Shown here piece by piece: positions 10,626 through 19,543 of a stretch of 64,000 bases of DNA. The notes beneath the pieces were generated by a model. The model made no database searches. It saw only the letters and a list, made by a program, of their open reading frames with translations, and had not been told where the DNA came from. Each line of letters opens with the position of its first letter. Within the stretch, counting starts at the first letter, position 1. The position numbers were made by a program, and so were the translations under genes. The stretch spans positions 1-64,000 of the forward strand of contig SVNC01000003.1 in the NCBI GenBank assembly GCA_015067025.1. The letters are read 5' to 3'. Origin of the DNA: Oscillospiraceae bacterium (GTDB lineage: Bacteria > Bacillota > Clostridia > Oscillospirales > Ruminococcaceae).

Positions 10626-11702
10626 TTAATTTTCATTACTTGCCGCAAGCTTTGCCGCTCTGTCTGCGATTGCCAGTGCCTCGAACACTTCGTCGCAATC
10701 GCCGTTAAGCATTGCTTCAAGCTTATATAACGTTAGTCCTATTCTGTGGTCTGTGACACGGCTCTGAGGATAATTATAGGTTCTTATTCTTTCAGAACGG
10801 TCACCCGTACCTACCTGGATTTTTCTCTCTGCCGCGATCTTACTTGTCTGCTCGTTCAGTTTAGCTTCATAAAGCTTACTGTAAAGCATCTTCATAGCTT
10901 TGTCCTTGTTCTTGTGCTGGCTTCTTTCTTCCTGACATTCAACCACAACACCTGTGGGATGATGAATAATGCGGATAGCAGATTCCGTCTTGTTGATATG
11001 CTGACCACCTGCACCGCTCGAACGGAAGGTCTGAAACTCTAAATCAGCAGGATTTATTTCCACGTCCACCTCTTCAACTTCAGGAAGTACCGCTACCGTT
11101 ATGGTTGAAGTGTGAATTCGTCCCTGAGTTTCCGTTTCGGGTACTCTTTGTACTCTGTGTACGCCGCTTTCATATTTAAGCTTTGCATAAGCACCGTCAC
11201 CTTCAACAGAAAAGCTGATTTCCTTATATCCGCCAAGTTCTGTGGGGTTTGCGTTTATCACTTCCATCTTCCAACCCTTAAGCTGTGCGTACATGGTGTA
11301 CATTCTGTAAAGAGAGTTTGCAAAGAGTGCCGCTTCATCACCGCCTGCACCGCCTCGAATTTCAATAATTACGTTCTTGTCGTCGTCAGGATCTTTAGGT
11401 AAAAGCAGAATTTTAAGCTCTTCGGTATACTGTTCGATAAGAGCTTTATTTTCATCGTACTGTTGCTGTACCATTTCCTTGAAGTCCTTATCAAGTCCGC
11501 CCTCTGAAAGCATTGACTTTGCCTCTTCATAATCGTCATTTGCAGCCTTGTATTCTCTGTACTTATCAATTATGGGAGTAAGGTTTTTAAGCTCCTTCAT
11601 AAGATTTTTGTACTGCTCCTGATCATTTATAACGTTTATATCAGTAAGCTTTTCATTTATCTCATCAAATCGGATTTCCATTCCCTTTAATTTATCAATC
11701 AT
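10626..11702 (-). CDS. prfA: Peptide chain release factor 1
   Basis: 358 aa from the chosen start. RF1 recognises UAA and UAG and triggers hydrolysis of the peptidyl-tRNA ester through the GGQ loop, seen here as SSGAGGQHINKTES. The helical domain 1 is intact. The track start at 11747 adds 15 residues (MFQLKQNKSK...) that overlap the upstream gene; the internal ATG at 11702 (MIDKLKGME) has AGGAG about 8 nt upstream and matches the family N-terminus. It follows the DUF951 gene by 16 nt. Confidence 0.97.
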   Translation of the reverse strand: MIDKLKGMEIRFDEINEKLTDINVINDQEQYKNLMKELKNLTPIIDKYREYKAANDDYEEAKSMLSEGGLDKDFKEMVQQQYDENKALIEQYTEELKILLLPKDPDDDKNVIIEIRGGAGGDEAALFANSLYRMYTMYAQLKGWKMEVINANPTELGGYKEISFSVEGDGAYAKLKYESGVHRVQRVPETETQGRIHTSTITVAVLPEVEEVDVEINPADLEFQTFRSSGAGGQHINKTESAIRIIHHPTGVVVECQEERSQHKNKDKAMKMLYSKLYEAKLNEQTSKIAAERKIQVGTGDRSERIRTYNYPQSRVTDHRIGLTLYKLEAMLNGDCDEVFEALAIADRAAKLAASNEN

Positions 11703-11718
11703 TTCTATTCTCCTGTTT

Positions 11719-11913
11719 TTACTCTTGTTCTGTTTCAGCTGAAACAACAGATTTTATTTTTTTCTCACACTTTGATCTGGGTGTCATAAATTCTCTGCCG
11801 CATCCCGTACATCTGAGCTTAAAATCCGCTCCTATACGAAGTACTAACATATCCTTTGAGCCGCAAGGGTGCTCCTTTTTCATCTTAAGGATATCTCCTA
11901 CCTTTATATCCAT
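11719..11913 (-). CDS. DUF951 family small protein
   Basis: 64 aa. Members of DUF951 are short basic proteins conserved next to housekeeping genes in Firmicutes, with no firmly assigned function. The body reads MDIKVGDILKMKKEHPCGS...RIGADFKLRCTGCGRE, with cysteines (HPCGS, CTGC) and an SH3-like strand pattern. AGGAGATGAAACA gives a strong ribosome site. It is the first gene of the minus-strand run down to 3642, directly behind the promoter at 11950-11978. Confidence 0.9.
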   Translation of the reverse strand: MDIKVGDILKMKKEHPCGSKDMLVLRIGADFKLRCTGCGREFMTPRSKCEKKIKSVVSAETEQE

Positions 11914-11949
11914 TGTTTCATCTCCTGTCTGTTAATCATATTCCATATT

Positions 11950-11978
11950 ATTTTACCACATTTTCTATAGTTTTTCAA
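11950..11978 (-). promoter_or_regulatory. Sigma-A promoter of the DUF951-prfA run
   Basis: TTGAAA, 17-nt spacer, TAAAAT on the minus strand, about 37 nt before the DUF951 start codon. Confidence 0.75.
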
Positions 11979-12060
11979 TCTTTAAACTATATTTTATGAA
12001 AAAATTAGCAGGTTTTAAAATTTTTTGACGACAGATAATAAAAGAAAAAGGAGAATTTTT

Positions 12061-12390
12061 ATGTCAGTAAAGATAAAAGCAAGATTTGACAGTACCGATA
12101 AAGCCGAATACGTGGCATCGAAAATAAACGAGAAATATACCGACACTCCTTGTGACGTAACAGCAATGTATGATATCACAGGCTATTACGGATACTGCAC
12201 AGTCGTACCGAACGTTATTGCAAACACAAGCTATCTGTCAGGCGTATTTTGTCCCGTTTTCCCCGAAAATGCCACAAGTGAAGAAGTAAACAGAGCTTCT
12301 TCTGCCCTTTTGCAAATAAAATGCTCTCCCGACAATTCGGAAGAGCTTGGTAGATTTATTTTATCCTGCGGCGGAAAAATAGCAGACTGA
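12061..12390 (+). CDS. Small cytosolic protein of unknown function
   Basis: 109 aa from the ATG at 12061, which has AGGAG seven bases upstream. The track start (TTG at 12025) has no ribosome site. No signal peptide or membrane segment. The N-terminus (MSVKIKARFDSTDKAEYVASKIN) has the beta-alpha pattern of a small ferredoxin-like fold, and the segment with YDITGYYGYCTVV is tyrosine-rich. I recognise no family. Its TGA touches the stop of the convergent phosphoesterase gene. Confidence 0.7.
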   Translation: MSVKIKARFDSTDKAEYVASKINEKYTDTPCDVTAMYDITGYYGYCTVVPNVIANTSYLSGVFCPVFPENATSEEVNRASSALLQIKCSPDNSEELGRFILSCGGKIAD

Positions 12391-13230
12391 CTATATACCA
12401 AGAATTTCGGCAGCATTTTGCCATAATTCTTCATCGCCGAAATCTCTTCCGCTTTGCTGTGACAGCTTTTCCACAAGGGCTATACATTGCTCGTTGTAAT
12501 GCACACCCGTCTCGACTATTGCGATGATAGTCCTTGACCAGACGTTTGCGAAATCAAAAAGCCCGCTTTCGTAAAAGTCTTTTATAGCAGCTTCTCTGTC
12601 ATATGGCAGTTCTACAAGACTTGGAAATATATCATCTGCAAGAAACTCCACCACCGCCATCTGAGCCTTTGTCCTGCCGCTTACCGCCACTCCTACAGAA
12701 CCGGGATTAAGCAGTATCTTTCCGTCTCTTTCATAAATAAACGGCTTGTGGCTATGACCTAAGACGTGAAGCTTTGTTGTCTGATTTTTTATAAACTCAT
12801 CGGCGGTATTATCATAGGGTAATATAATTTCTCTTGAGTTATCATATCCTCCGTGACTGATACCAAAAGGTGCGTAATCCCCGATAGTAATTTCACTATA
12901 AACAGGCAAGGACAGAAACCACTCTATATCCTCTTCTCTAAGGTTTTCGTAGGTGTATAAAAGAGAACCCTGTTGACTGCCCTTTACCCAGGGAACGCCG
13001 TTTCTATAGGCGTTTTCCATATATTCTTCACGGTTACCTTTTATGTAAATGCAGGAGTGATCTCTTGAAAACTCCTTTATCATTTCAAGGGTCTTCTGAG
13101 GATAAGGAAAATCGGAGATATAGTCACCAAGATAACAGATATGATCAACGTCGTTTTCTTCTATATATTGGTAGCAAGCGGATAAAGCATAATAGTTGCT
13201 GTGGATATCGGATAAAAATGCTATCTTCAT
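12391..13230 (-). CDS. Metallophosphoesterase, YfcE/MJ0936-like
   Basis: 279 aa. A calcineurin-type phosphoesterase with all the metal-binding blocks in order: SDIHSNYYAL, YLGDYISD, KGNREEY, ISHGGY and LGHSHKPF, followed by LLNPGSVGV. Family members hydrolyse phosphodiesters or phosphomonoesters; the substrate cannot be told from sequence. The C-terminal about 80 residues (from KDFYESGLFDF) extend beyond the minimal domain. GGAGG precedes the ATG. A terminator at 13248-13277 separates it from the DUF4230 pair. Confidence 0.9.
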   Translation of the reverse strand: MKIAFLSDIHSNYYALSACYQYIEENDVDHICYLGDYISDFPYPQKTLEMIKEFSRDHSCIYIKGNREEYMENAYRNGVPWVKGSQQGSLLYTYENLREEDIEWFLSLPVYSEITIGDYAPFGISHGGYDNSREIILPYDNTADEFIKNQTTKLHVLGHSHKPFIYERDGKILLNPGSVGVAVSGRTKAQMAVVEFLADDIFPSLVELPYDREAAIKDFYESGLFDFANVWSRTIIAIVETGVHYNEQCIALVEKLSQQSGRDFGDEELWQNAAEILGI

Positions 13231-13247
13231 TATTTCCTCCTGTTTTA

Positions 13248-13277
13248 AAAGCCCGAAAGTAAATACCTTCGGGCTTT
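13248..13277 (-). terminator. Terminator after the DUF4230 pair
   Basis: Perfect 10-bp stem AAAGCCCGAA / TTCGGGCTTT with a short loop, followed by T residues on the minus strand. Confidence 0.75.
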
Positions 13278-13293
13278 ACTATATGTTGTTTTA

Positions 13294-13959
13294 TCAGCCT
13301 TCTGCAGCACTTTCAGAAGTTGCGGAGCTGTTTTCCTGACTGCTTGTATCGTCAATTTTTATATTTTCATCCGTTACGTATAACCAGTTGACGTAATATT
13401 TCTTTCCGACCAATTCGCCAAGATTGCTGACATAATCCTCAATAAGCTTCTGTGCTCTCTGCTGAGCATTTTTAAGAAGCGTCATATCGTTTGAAGCAAC
13501 GTTCTGCATTTCCTTCTGTGCTTCCTTAAAGGCGGCTGTCTGATCCTCTGCCGTTACCGCCGCAGACCCGTTTGCAACTATCACAGACTGATACGTAAGG
13601 GTGTTTTCGTCAACCTTACAGCCAAGTACTTTGGCAGGCGGCATTGTAATAGTTACCTTTTCATCTTCTACCATTACATTGACAAGAGAAGCATCTATAC
13701 CTATAGTTACAACACCTGCGTATTCTATCCAGAAATGCTTGTCCTTTGTAAACCACAGAAATGATTCTGCTTTTTCCTCATAGAATTTTGCAACGTTATG
13801 ATAATAGCATTCCATAGTAGCAAGCTCGCAGATAGATCTCATCTTGGTGATCTCAGGCTCAGGTATCTTTTCGGGTACAGAGCTTTCTGATTGGGAACTG
13901 CAGGACGCACATATAATGCACACCGCAAGGGATAAAAACAAAGCAAATACTTTTCTCAT
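13294..13959 (-). CDS. DUF4230 lipoprotein
   Basis: 221 aa. The first 20 residues are a lipoprotein signal ending in the lipobox ICASC, so Cys20 would be lipidated and the protein held on the outer face of the membrane. The body matches DUF4230 (MRSICELATMECYYHNVAKF, GVVTIGIDASLVNV, ITMPPAKVLGCKVD). A Ser/Glu-rich tail ends the chain. Function of the family is unknown. Its ATG overlaps the stop of the upstream DUF4230 gene (ATGA), so the two related proteins are made together, one lipid-anchored and one helix-anchored. Confidence 0.88.
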   Translation of the reverse strand: MRKVFALFLSLAVCIICASCSSQSESSVPEKIPEPEITKMRSICELATMECYYHNVAKFYEEKAESFLWFTKDKHFWIEYAGVVTIGIDASLVNVMVEDEKVTITMPPAKVLGCKVDENTLTYQSVIVANGSAAVTAEDQTAAFKEAQKEMQNVASNDMTLLKNAQQRAQKLIEDYVSNLGELVGKKYYVNWLYVTDENIKIDDTSSQENSSATSESAAEG

Positions 13960-14573
13960 TCCTCCACCTCCGGTAATATTATTTCAAGCGTATATTCTTC
14001 ATCAAGCTGGCTCACAAAGGGATTTATAAGTGCCTTTATAACATTCTCTGCATTCTGCTGAGCAAAGGAATAAATGTCCTTTTGCCTTCTGCTTTCTACA
14101 GTAGCATCCTCTATGCACGCTTTATACGCTTCTTCCGAAACAGATGCATTATTTGCCGCAGCGTTCTGGAATATGTAGTCAAGAGTAGTAATATCGACTG
14201 TCACGTCGGTAATAGTGACCTCAGGAAGTGTTGCTGTTATTTTTTTCGCTTCATTATCAACGCTGATACCAACCTGTTCAAAATCAATACCCGCCTTTAT
14301 CTTTGAGCAATAGCTGACGTAATAATCGATGTTGATGGGTTTTTGTTTGTTGTAGACCTTTGCGACACCGTTATACACAGCTTCAAAGGTTGAAAGCTCG
14401 CTGACGTTTATAACCTCTTCAAGCATAGCTTCGGTTATAATTTCCTTTTTGGGTTCTTCCGGCTTATTTCCGGATACTATCGCTAACACTACAGCTACCG
14501 TTACCAATATAACGATTATGATAAACGTAACTATCGTTTTACCGGAAATATAAAACTTGTTTTTTGCTTCCAC
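13956..14573 (-). CDS. DUF4230 protein with N-terminal membrane anchor
   Basis: 205 aa from a GTG at 14573. The track starts at a TTG at 14615, but that sits at the predicted transcription start; GGAGG lies exactly 8 nt before the GTG, so the protein begins MEAKNKFYISGK. A single membrane helix spans about residues 13-35, then an external DUF4230 domain (ELSTFEAVYNGVAKVYNKQ, AGIDFEQVGISVDNEAK, ITATLPEVTITDV). It is a diverged paralogue of the following lipoprotein. Promoter at 14620-14649. Function unknown. Confidence 0.85.
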   Translation of the reverse strand: MEAKNKFYISGKTIVTFIIIVILVTVAVVLAIVSGNKPEEPKKEIITEAMLEEVINVSELSTFEAVYNGVAKVYNKQKPINIDYYVSYCSKIKAGIDFEQVGISVDNEAKKITATLPEVTITDVTVDITTLDYIFQNAAANNASVSEEAYKACIEDATVESRRQKDIYSFAQQNAENVIKALINPFVSQLDEEYTLEIILPEVEE

Positions 14574-14619
14574 AGGCTTTACCTCCAATAAATAATTGTC
14601 GACATTATCCGACAATTCA

Positions 14620-14649
14620 ATTATAGCACACTATAAACCTAAAAATCAA
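14620..14649 (-). promoter_or_regulatory. Promoter of the DUF4230 pair
   Basis: TTGATT, 18-nt spacer, TATAAT with a TG just upstream of the -10. The predicted start of transcription is near 14613, which rules out the TTG start of the ORF track. Confidence 0.7.
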
Positions 14650-14748
14650 TAACAGAAGGATAATTTTTCAAATTTAAAAATCGTTTCTTTGCTTAAAGAA
14701 ATATATCAAAAAAATGTCGTTTTTCTTAAAATTATAACTTTTTCGCTA

Positions 14749-14777
14749 TTGATTTTTCTCCTCACTTGTGATAGAAT
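14749..14777 (+). promoter_or_regulatory. Promoter of the diguanylate cyclase gene
   Basis: TTGATT, 17-nt spacer, TAGAAT. The leader to the ATG at 14971 is about 190 nt and can fold a CTGAGG/CCTCAG stem enclosing TCCG/CGGA. Confidence 0.65.
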
Positions 14778-14783
14778 GATAGT

Positions 14784-14957
14784 ATGTGTAAGTTATATAC
14801 TGAGGAGTATTCCGGACGGAACGGATTTTACACAACCTCAGAAATGATATATTCAAAAAAGTCGTATAAACATAAAGAAAGAAAAAGAAAAATCAAAAGT
14901 GACAACAGGTCGATTATCATAGTCAAACGGAAGGCCATGATATATCCCTCCTGCTAA
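14784..14957 (+). CDS. Possible 57-aa basic leader peptide
   Basis: Below the length cut-off of the ORF track. An ATG at the predicted transcription start opens a 57-codon frame beginning MCKLYTEEY, rich in Lys/Arg/Ser, that stops 13 nt before the cyclase ATG. There is no Shine-Dalgarno, so it would need leaderless initiation; the open frame may be chance. Reported as a candidate only. Confidence 0.2.
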   Translation: MCKLYTEEYSGRNGFYTTSEMIYSKKSYKHKERKRKIKSDNRSIIIVKRKAMIYPSC

Positions 14958-14970
14958 GGAAGGCATCATT

Positions 14971-16713
14971 ATGAAAAAATCGCTGAAAACCAAATTTGTC
15001 GTAATGACGTTTATATGCGTGCTTCTTGCTGCCATAGCCATAGGCAGTATAAGTCTTATCAGCTCAAGTCTGATCGTTGACAAGAACTCCAGCACCATCA
15101 TCTCTCTTACCTCATCCAAAAACGCACAAAGCATAAATACTATTATGTCAAGTATTGAGCAGTCGGTTAAAATCCCTCACTCCTACGCCGAAAATATGTA
15201 TACGAGTGCAGAGGATTATCAGTATAATCACTATCTTCTTGAAGAATATATAGAAGCTATGAACGTACTGCTGAAAAACGCTGCAGAAAACACCCCGGGT
15301 GCTGTTGCGGCTTACATAAGATTTGCTCCCGAGCTTGACCTTCCCTACGATGGTAGCCTTCTTGTATATAATGAAAATGGAGACCCTAACCCGCCTGAGG
15401 AAAACTCTGATGAAACACCTTCCACCGAACCCGGGTTCTACCCTCACACTATGACAGATCTGACAGACCTTGAAGTGAAAAAGGAAACCATGTGGTATTT
15501 TTATCCCAGAATGACCAATTCAGCTCAGTGGATAGATCCATACACCGATCCCAATCGTTCCAATAATACATATATGATATCTTACGTTATGCCGATAATA
15601 ATAAGCGGAAACTTTGTCGGCGTCGTTGGTATGGATATTGATATGAAGCTTGTCACAAGCACTATCGACAGCATAAAGATCTATGATACGGGCATAGCCT
15701 TCCTTTGCAATGATAAGGGTGATATAATCTATCACAAAAACTATCCCAAGGGTGTATCAAACGAAAATTTCAAATCCTTCTTCGGTGTGGATAAGGAAAC
15801 CCTTGTAAATACCAATTCAGAAAATATTATTTCCGCTCCCACAACTGACGGAGGACACAGAATGTTATCCGTTCAGCGTCTTGCAAATGATATGATACTT
15901 GTTCATTCTATTCCCGCAAACGAAATAGTTGTTGACAGAAATAATCTTATTACCCAGATAGTTTTAGCGTTGTTTATAGTACTCGGTGTAGCATTCATCA
16001 TCACAATGGAAACAGTAACCATCCTCTTCAAACCTATAAAACATCTGACTGAAGTATCAAAACAGATCGCATCAGGTGACCTGGATGTCGAAATAGAATG
16101 TAGATCAAAGGATGAAATAGGTACACTTGCAGACAGCTTCAGAACTACCGTAGGAGAGCTTAAGCGATTTATCGGCAAGATAAATAAACAGGCGTTTACC
16201 GATGCTCCCACCGGTGCAGGTAATAAAGCGGCTTATGCCGATGCAATAAAACGTGTTGAAATCATCACAAAACACCCCGATTCAAGCTATGCGGTTATTG
16301 TTATGGATATCAACTATCTCAAGATGTACAATGACAGACACGGACACGAATTCGGTGATATGCTCATTTCCGATGCTTCTGAACTAATCCGCGGTGTTTT
16401 CGGAGATTACGAAATATTCCGAATTGGCGGTGATGAGTTTGTATGTATAATCATCAACCCTGAGGACGGCGTCTGCGAAAAGCTTAAATCACGTTTCAAA
16501 GAAGCTGTCAATAAATTCAACGAGGGCTCAACAAGATACGAGCTTGGTCTTCACGTGGCTATCGGCTATGCTCAGTACAAGGGCTACGATACCAACGATA
16601 CATATACGGACGTATTTGCCCGTGCAGATAAGGATATGTACTACGATAAGGTCGAAATAAAGAAAAACGTCAAAATGCCTGAAGGCTACGTTGACGACAG
16701 AACAGTTAACTAA
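14971..16713 (+). CDS. Membrane diguanylate cyclase: dCache-HAMP-GGDEF
   Basis: 580 aa. It makes the second messenger c-di-GMP from two GTP at the membrane in response to an external ligand. An N-terminal helix (about 11-32) and a second helix (about 328-352) bracket an extracellular double-Cache sensor of roughly 290 residues (WIDPYTDP, SYVMPIIISGNFVGVVGMDIDM). A HAMP linker follows, then the cyclase domain with DINYLKMYND and an intact GGDEF motif at 486-490, so it is likely active. No RxxD inhibitory site is present ahead of GGDEF. AAGGAAGG gives the start. It has its own promoter and terminator. Confidence 0.93.
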   Translation: MKKSLKTKFVVMTFICVLLAAIAIGSISLISSSLIVDKNSSTIISLTSSKNAQSINTIMSSIEQSVKIPHSYAENMYTSAEDYQYNHYLLEEYIEAMNVLLKNAAENTPGAVAAYIRFAPELDLPYDGSLLVYNENGDPNPPEENSDETPSTEPGFYPHTMTDLTDLEVKKETMWYFYPRMTNSAQWIDPYTDPNRSNNTYMISYVMPIIISGNFVGVVGMDIDMKLVTSTIDSIKIYDTGIAFLCNDKGDIIYHKNYPKGVSNENFKSFFGVDKETLVNTNSENIISAPTTDGGHRMLSVQRLANDMILVHSIPANEIVVDRNNLITQIVLALFIVLGVAFIITMETVTILFKPIKHLTEVSKQIASGDLDVEIECRSKDEIGTLADSFRTTVGELKRFIGKINKQAFTDAPTGAGNKAAYADAIKRVEIITKHPDSSYAVIVMDINYLKMYNDRHGHEFGDMLISDASELIRGVFGDYEIFRIGGDEFVCIIINPEDGVCEKLKSRFKEAVNKFNEGSTRYELGLHVAIGYAQYKGYDTNDTYTDVFARADKDMYYDKVEIKKNVKMPEGYVDDRTVN

Positions 16714-16715
16714 AA

Positions 16716-16758
16716 TATGCTGTGTGTGAATTTTCATACACAGCATAATTTTTTAAAT
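16716..16758 (+). terminator. Terminator of the diguanylate cyclase gene
   Basis: ATGCTGTGT / ACACAGCAT stem followed by ATTTTTTAAATTTTTTT. Confidence 0.85.
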
Positions 16759-16774
16759 TTTTTTATATAAACTA

Positions 16775-16803
16775 TTGATATTAATTTCAAAATAGTATAT
16801 AAT
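16775..16803 (+). promoter_or_regulatory. Promoter of nifS-nifU
   Basis: TTGATA, 17-nt spacer, TATAAT. Directly downstream is GGACTAAATAGG, loosely like an Rrf2/IscR half site (inference), then a GATTTCAG/CTGAAATC hairpin in the leader. Confidence 0.75.
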
Positions 16804-16885
16804 AGAAAACGGACTAAATAGGTGCGATTTCAGTAGAGAAATATAAAAGCTGAAATCCTTCACATAAAGAAAGGACTTGTATAAA

Positions 16886-18082
16886 ATGCTCAAAACAAGG
16901 ATTTATCTTGACAATGCCGCTACCACAAAGGTAAGCGACAAGGTTCTGGACGCTATGCTCCCCTATTTAAAGGAGGGCTACGGCAACCCTTCATCAATCT
17001 ACACCCTTGGCAGAGAGGCGGCAATTGCTGTAAACAATGCCAGAAAGCAGGCTGCAACAGCTTTAGGGTGCGAGGAAAACGAAATATACTTCACAAGCTG
17101 TGGCAGTGAAAGTGACAACTGGGCAATAAAAGGCACTGCAAAAATGATGGCGGCAAAGGGTAAAAAGCACATCATCACATCTGTTTTTGAACATCACGCA
17201 GTATTACACCCTTTAAAGGCACTTGAAAAGGAAGGTTACGAAGTAACCTACCTCCCCGTTTACGAAAACGGTGTTGTAAAGGCTGAGGACGTAGCAAACG
17301 CTATCCGTCCTGATACCGCATTAGTTACTATTATGTACGCAAATAACGAGATAGGTACTATCCAGCCTATCGCTGAGATCGGTGCTATCTGTAAGGAAAA
17401 GGGAGTAATATTCCACACAGACGCAGTTCAGGCTATCGGTAACGTACACATCAATGTTAAGGAACAGAATATCGATATGCTGTCCCTCAGCGGTCATAAG
17501 ATACATGCTCAGAAGGGCTGCGGTATCCTTTATATCAATAAGAAATACCGCCTGCCAAATCTTATCGACGGCGGTGCACAGGAAAGAAACAGAAGAGCCG
17601 GTACAGAAAACGTTCCTGCAATCGTTGGTCTTGGTGTTGCTCTTACAGAAGCCTGCAACAACATTGACGCAAAGAACGCTAAATTAAAGCCATTACAGGA
17701 TAAGATCTATGACGCCGTTATGAAGATCGACAGAGTTCATTTAAACGGCGACAGAGAGAAAAGAATGGCAAGCAACTTAAACTTCTCCTTTGAAGGCGTT
17801 GAAGGTGAAAGCCTTCTGCTTCAGCTTGATCTTCAGGGTATTGCCGCATCCAGCGGTTCTGCCTGCACATCAGGCTCACTCGATCCCTCTCACGTGCTTT
17901 TGTCAATAGGACTCCCCCACGAAATCGCTCACGGCTCACTCCGCATTTCAATGTCCGAATACACAACTGAGGAAGAAGTTGACGCATTACTTCAGGTTCT
18001 TCCTGAAATTATTGCAAAGCTGAGAAGTATGTCACCCTTATGGGAGCATATAATCAAGGGCGAAACCTTTAAAATAAAGTAA
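16886..18082 (+). CDS. nifS: Cysteine desulfurase, NifS type
   Basis: 398 aa from the ATG at 16886; the track's TTG three codons earlier is too close to AAAGG. A PLP enzyme that takes sulfur from cysteine for Fe-S cluster assembly. [11 protein letters not shown] opens the fold, [10 protein letters not shown] carries the PLP lysine, and [10 protein letters not shown] carries the persulfide-forming cysteine in the short-loop NifS/IscS form. It is followed after 27 nt by the scaffold gene nifU; there is no iscR, iscA or mnmA beside them, the minimal arrangement usual in clostridia. Confidence 0.96.
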   Translation: MLKTRIYLDNAATTKVSDKVLDAMLPYLKEGYGNPSSIYTLGREAAIAVNNARKQAATALGCEENEIYFTSCGSESDNWAIKGTAKMMAAKGKKHIITSVFEHHAVLHPLKALEKEGYEVTYLPVYENGVVKAEDVANAIRPDTALVTIMYANNEIGTIQPIAEIGAICKEKGVIFHTDAVQAIGNVHINVKEQNIDMLSLSGHKIHAQKGCGILYINKKYRLPNLIDGGAQERNRRAGTENVPAIVGLGVALTEACNNIDAKNAKLKPLQDKIYDAVMKIDRVHLNGDREKRMASNLNFSFEGVEGESLLLQLDLQGIAASSGSACTSGSLDPSHVLLSIGLPHEIAHGSLRISMSEYTTEEEVDALLQVLPEIIAKLRSMSPLWEHIIKGETFKIK

Positions 18083-18109
18083 AACATACCGAAAGGAAGG
18101 ACATAAATA

Positions 18110-18541
18110 ATGTTATATTCAGAAAAAGTAATGGATCATTTCGCAAATCCCAGAAATATAGGAGAGCTTGAAAATGCCGACGGCGTTGGTGAAGTCGGTA
18201 ACGCAAAATGCGGAGATATCATGAAGATGTATCTCAAGATCGACGGCGGCATCATAACAGACGTAAAGTTCAAGACCTTTGGTTGCGGTGCGGCTATCGC
18301 TACAAGCTCAATTGCTACAGAGATGATCAAGGGCAAATCCGTAGAGGACGCTTTAAAGCTTACAAACAAGGCAGTTGTAGAGGCTCTCGACGGTCTGCCT
18401 CCTGCAAAAATTCACTGTTCTGTTTTAGCAGAACAGGCAATCAAGACTGCACTTGCAGACTATTACACTCGTCAGGGCATTGATCCTACACCTATCGTTG
18501 GTGTTATCGAAGAGCATTGCGAAACCTGCTGCGAGGAATAA
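18110..18541 (+). CDS. nifU: Fe-S scaffold protein NifU/IscU type
   Basis: 143 aa. The scaffold on which NifS-derived sulfur and iron assemble into [2Fe-2S]/[4Fe-4S] clusters. The N-terminus MLYSEKVMDHFANPRNIGE is the family hallmark, and the three ligand cysteines are present in NAKCGD, FGCGAAI and IHCSVLAEQ. A short C-terminal tail with extra cysteines (EEHCETCCEE) is typical of clostridial NifU-N proteins. Strong AAGGAAGGA ribosome site. A terminator follows at once, closing a two-gene operon. Confidence 0.96.
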   Translation: MLYSEKVMDHFANPRNIGELENADGVGEVGNAKCGDIMKMYLKIDGGIITDVKFKTFGCGAAIATSSIATEMIKGKSVEDALKLTNKAVVEALDGLPPAKIHCSVLAEQAIKTALADYYTRQGIDPTPIVGVIEEHCETCCEE

Positions 18542-18551
18542 CAGAAATCAG

Positions 18552-18576
18552 AAAGCCCCTTATAAAGGGGCTTTTA
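18552..18576 (+). terminator. Terminator of nifS-nifU
   Basis: AAAGCCCCTT-at-AAGGGGCTTTT stem-loop followed by T residues, 11 nt after nifU. Confidence 0.88.
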
Positions 18577-18624
18577 TTACAGAAATTTATCCCACCATCT
18601 TAATCGGAGTGGTCATAAAGAAGT

Positions 18625-18660
18625 AAATCCAGAGAAGCATTGATTTCTTCTCTGGATTTT
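18625..18660 (-). terminator. Terminator of the TraX-like gene
   Basis: 13-bp perfect stem AAATCCAGAGAAG / CTTCTCTGGATTT, T-rich on both flanks, just beyond the stop of the TraX-like gene. Confidence 0.75.
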
Positions 18661-18675
18661 ATTATTCCCTAAAAA

Positions 18676-19458
18676 TCATAATCTGTCCAATGTTATTTTT
18701 ACAATAAATATTATCAGGTAGTGAAGCGGATAAAAGATATAGAAAAACCATTTAGCAAAATTAGGGTGTTTGCCTTTTTTACCATTATAAAATATAGTCA
18801 TGCAAAGATATGCCGCCATAAAAACTGCAAGCATAACGAACATATACAAAATTAACTTGAATGCAGGAACTGTACCCAATGAGAAAAGATTTATTGAAGT
18901 ATGAATAACTATCAGTAAGCTATACGCAATAAATCTTGCTTTCGGTCTGTCCCTTAAGATATGCAGTAATAATATGAATAATACACCAAAAATCATCCAG
19001 TCGGAATAAAGCAAAACAGTCGCAGCATCGCACAGGATAATTAGCAATATTCTCTGCCACAGCTTGAATTTACTTTCCCACGCAATAATGGAAAGCAATC
19101 CGAAAAACAGTGTAAATATCACATTGAACGTCCACCAACCGTATAACGGCTGAAATATAAGCCAGTGAAAAGGCTGTGAAATACAAGCAAACAATAGCAG
19201 TCTTAATGCATATTTCTTTCTGTCCCTTGTATATTTGTATCCGTCGGCTATAAAGAAAAACATAACAGGAGGACAAAAAAGTGATAAGCCCGAAATGAGA
19301 AGCAACGGTAGAGGAAGTTCATATAAAGCAAGTTCGTTCTCCGGATGATTCATAAGATTTATCCAGGCTATCATGTGACCTATAAACATTGGAATATATG
19401 CAAGATATTTCATCATGTCACGATTCAATACCTTGACATTGCTGGTAATAATCTTCAT
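18676..19458 (-). CDS. TraX-family membrane protein
   Basis: 260 aa with about eight hydrophobic helices. TraX (PF05857) proteins are predicted membrane acyltransferases, named for F-pilin acetylation, but they are widespread in Firmicute chromosomes far from conjugation genes. Family blocks seen: KYLAYIPMFIGHMIAW near the start, DGYKYTRDRKKYALRLL, and the terminal FFYIFYPLHYLIIF. GGAAGG precedes the ATG. Single-gene unit with promoter at 19501-19529 and terminator at 18625. No conjugation genes are near, so a role in modifying a surface glycan or pilin is only a guess. Confidence 0.88.
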   Translation of the reverse strand: MKIITSNVKVLNRDMMKYLAYIPMFIGHMIAWINLMNHPENELALYELPLPLLLISGLSLFCPPVMFFFIADGYKYTRDRKKYALRLLLFACISQPFHWLIFQPLYGWWTFNVIFTLFFGLLSIIAWESKFKLWQRILLIILCDAATVLLYSDWMIFGVLFILLLHILRDRPKARFIAYSLLIVIHTSINLFSLGTVPAFKLILYMFVMLAVFMAAYLCMTIFYNGKKGKHPNFAKWFFYIFYPLHYLIIFIVKITLDRL

Positions 19459-19500
19459 AACAAAACGCCTTCCGACAAATTCAAAGATGCTGATAAAATA

Positions 19501-19529
19501 ATTATAACAAGAATATCAGAAATAGTCAA
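19501..19529 (-). promoter_or_regulatory. Promoter of the TraX-like gene
   Basis: TTGACT, 17-nt spacer, TATAAT on the minus strand. Confidence 0.75.
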
Positions 19530-19543
19530 TAACATAAGTAACG

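Noticed and set aside
14778-14970. c-di-GMP riboswitch in the diguanylate cyclase leader
   Set aside because: The conserved GEMM-I core motifs are not visible; only an unrelated short stem is seen.
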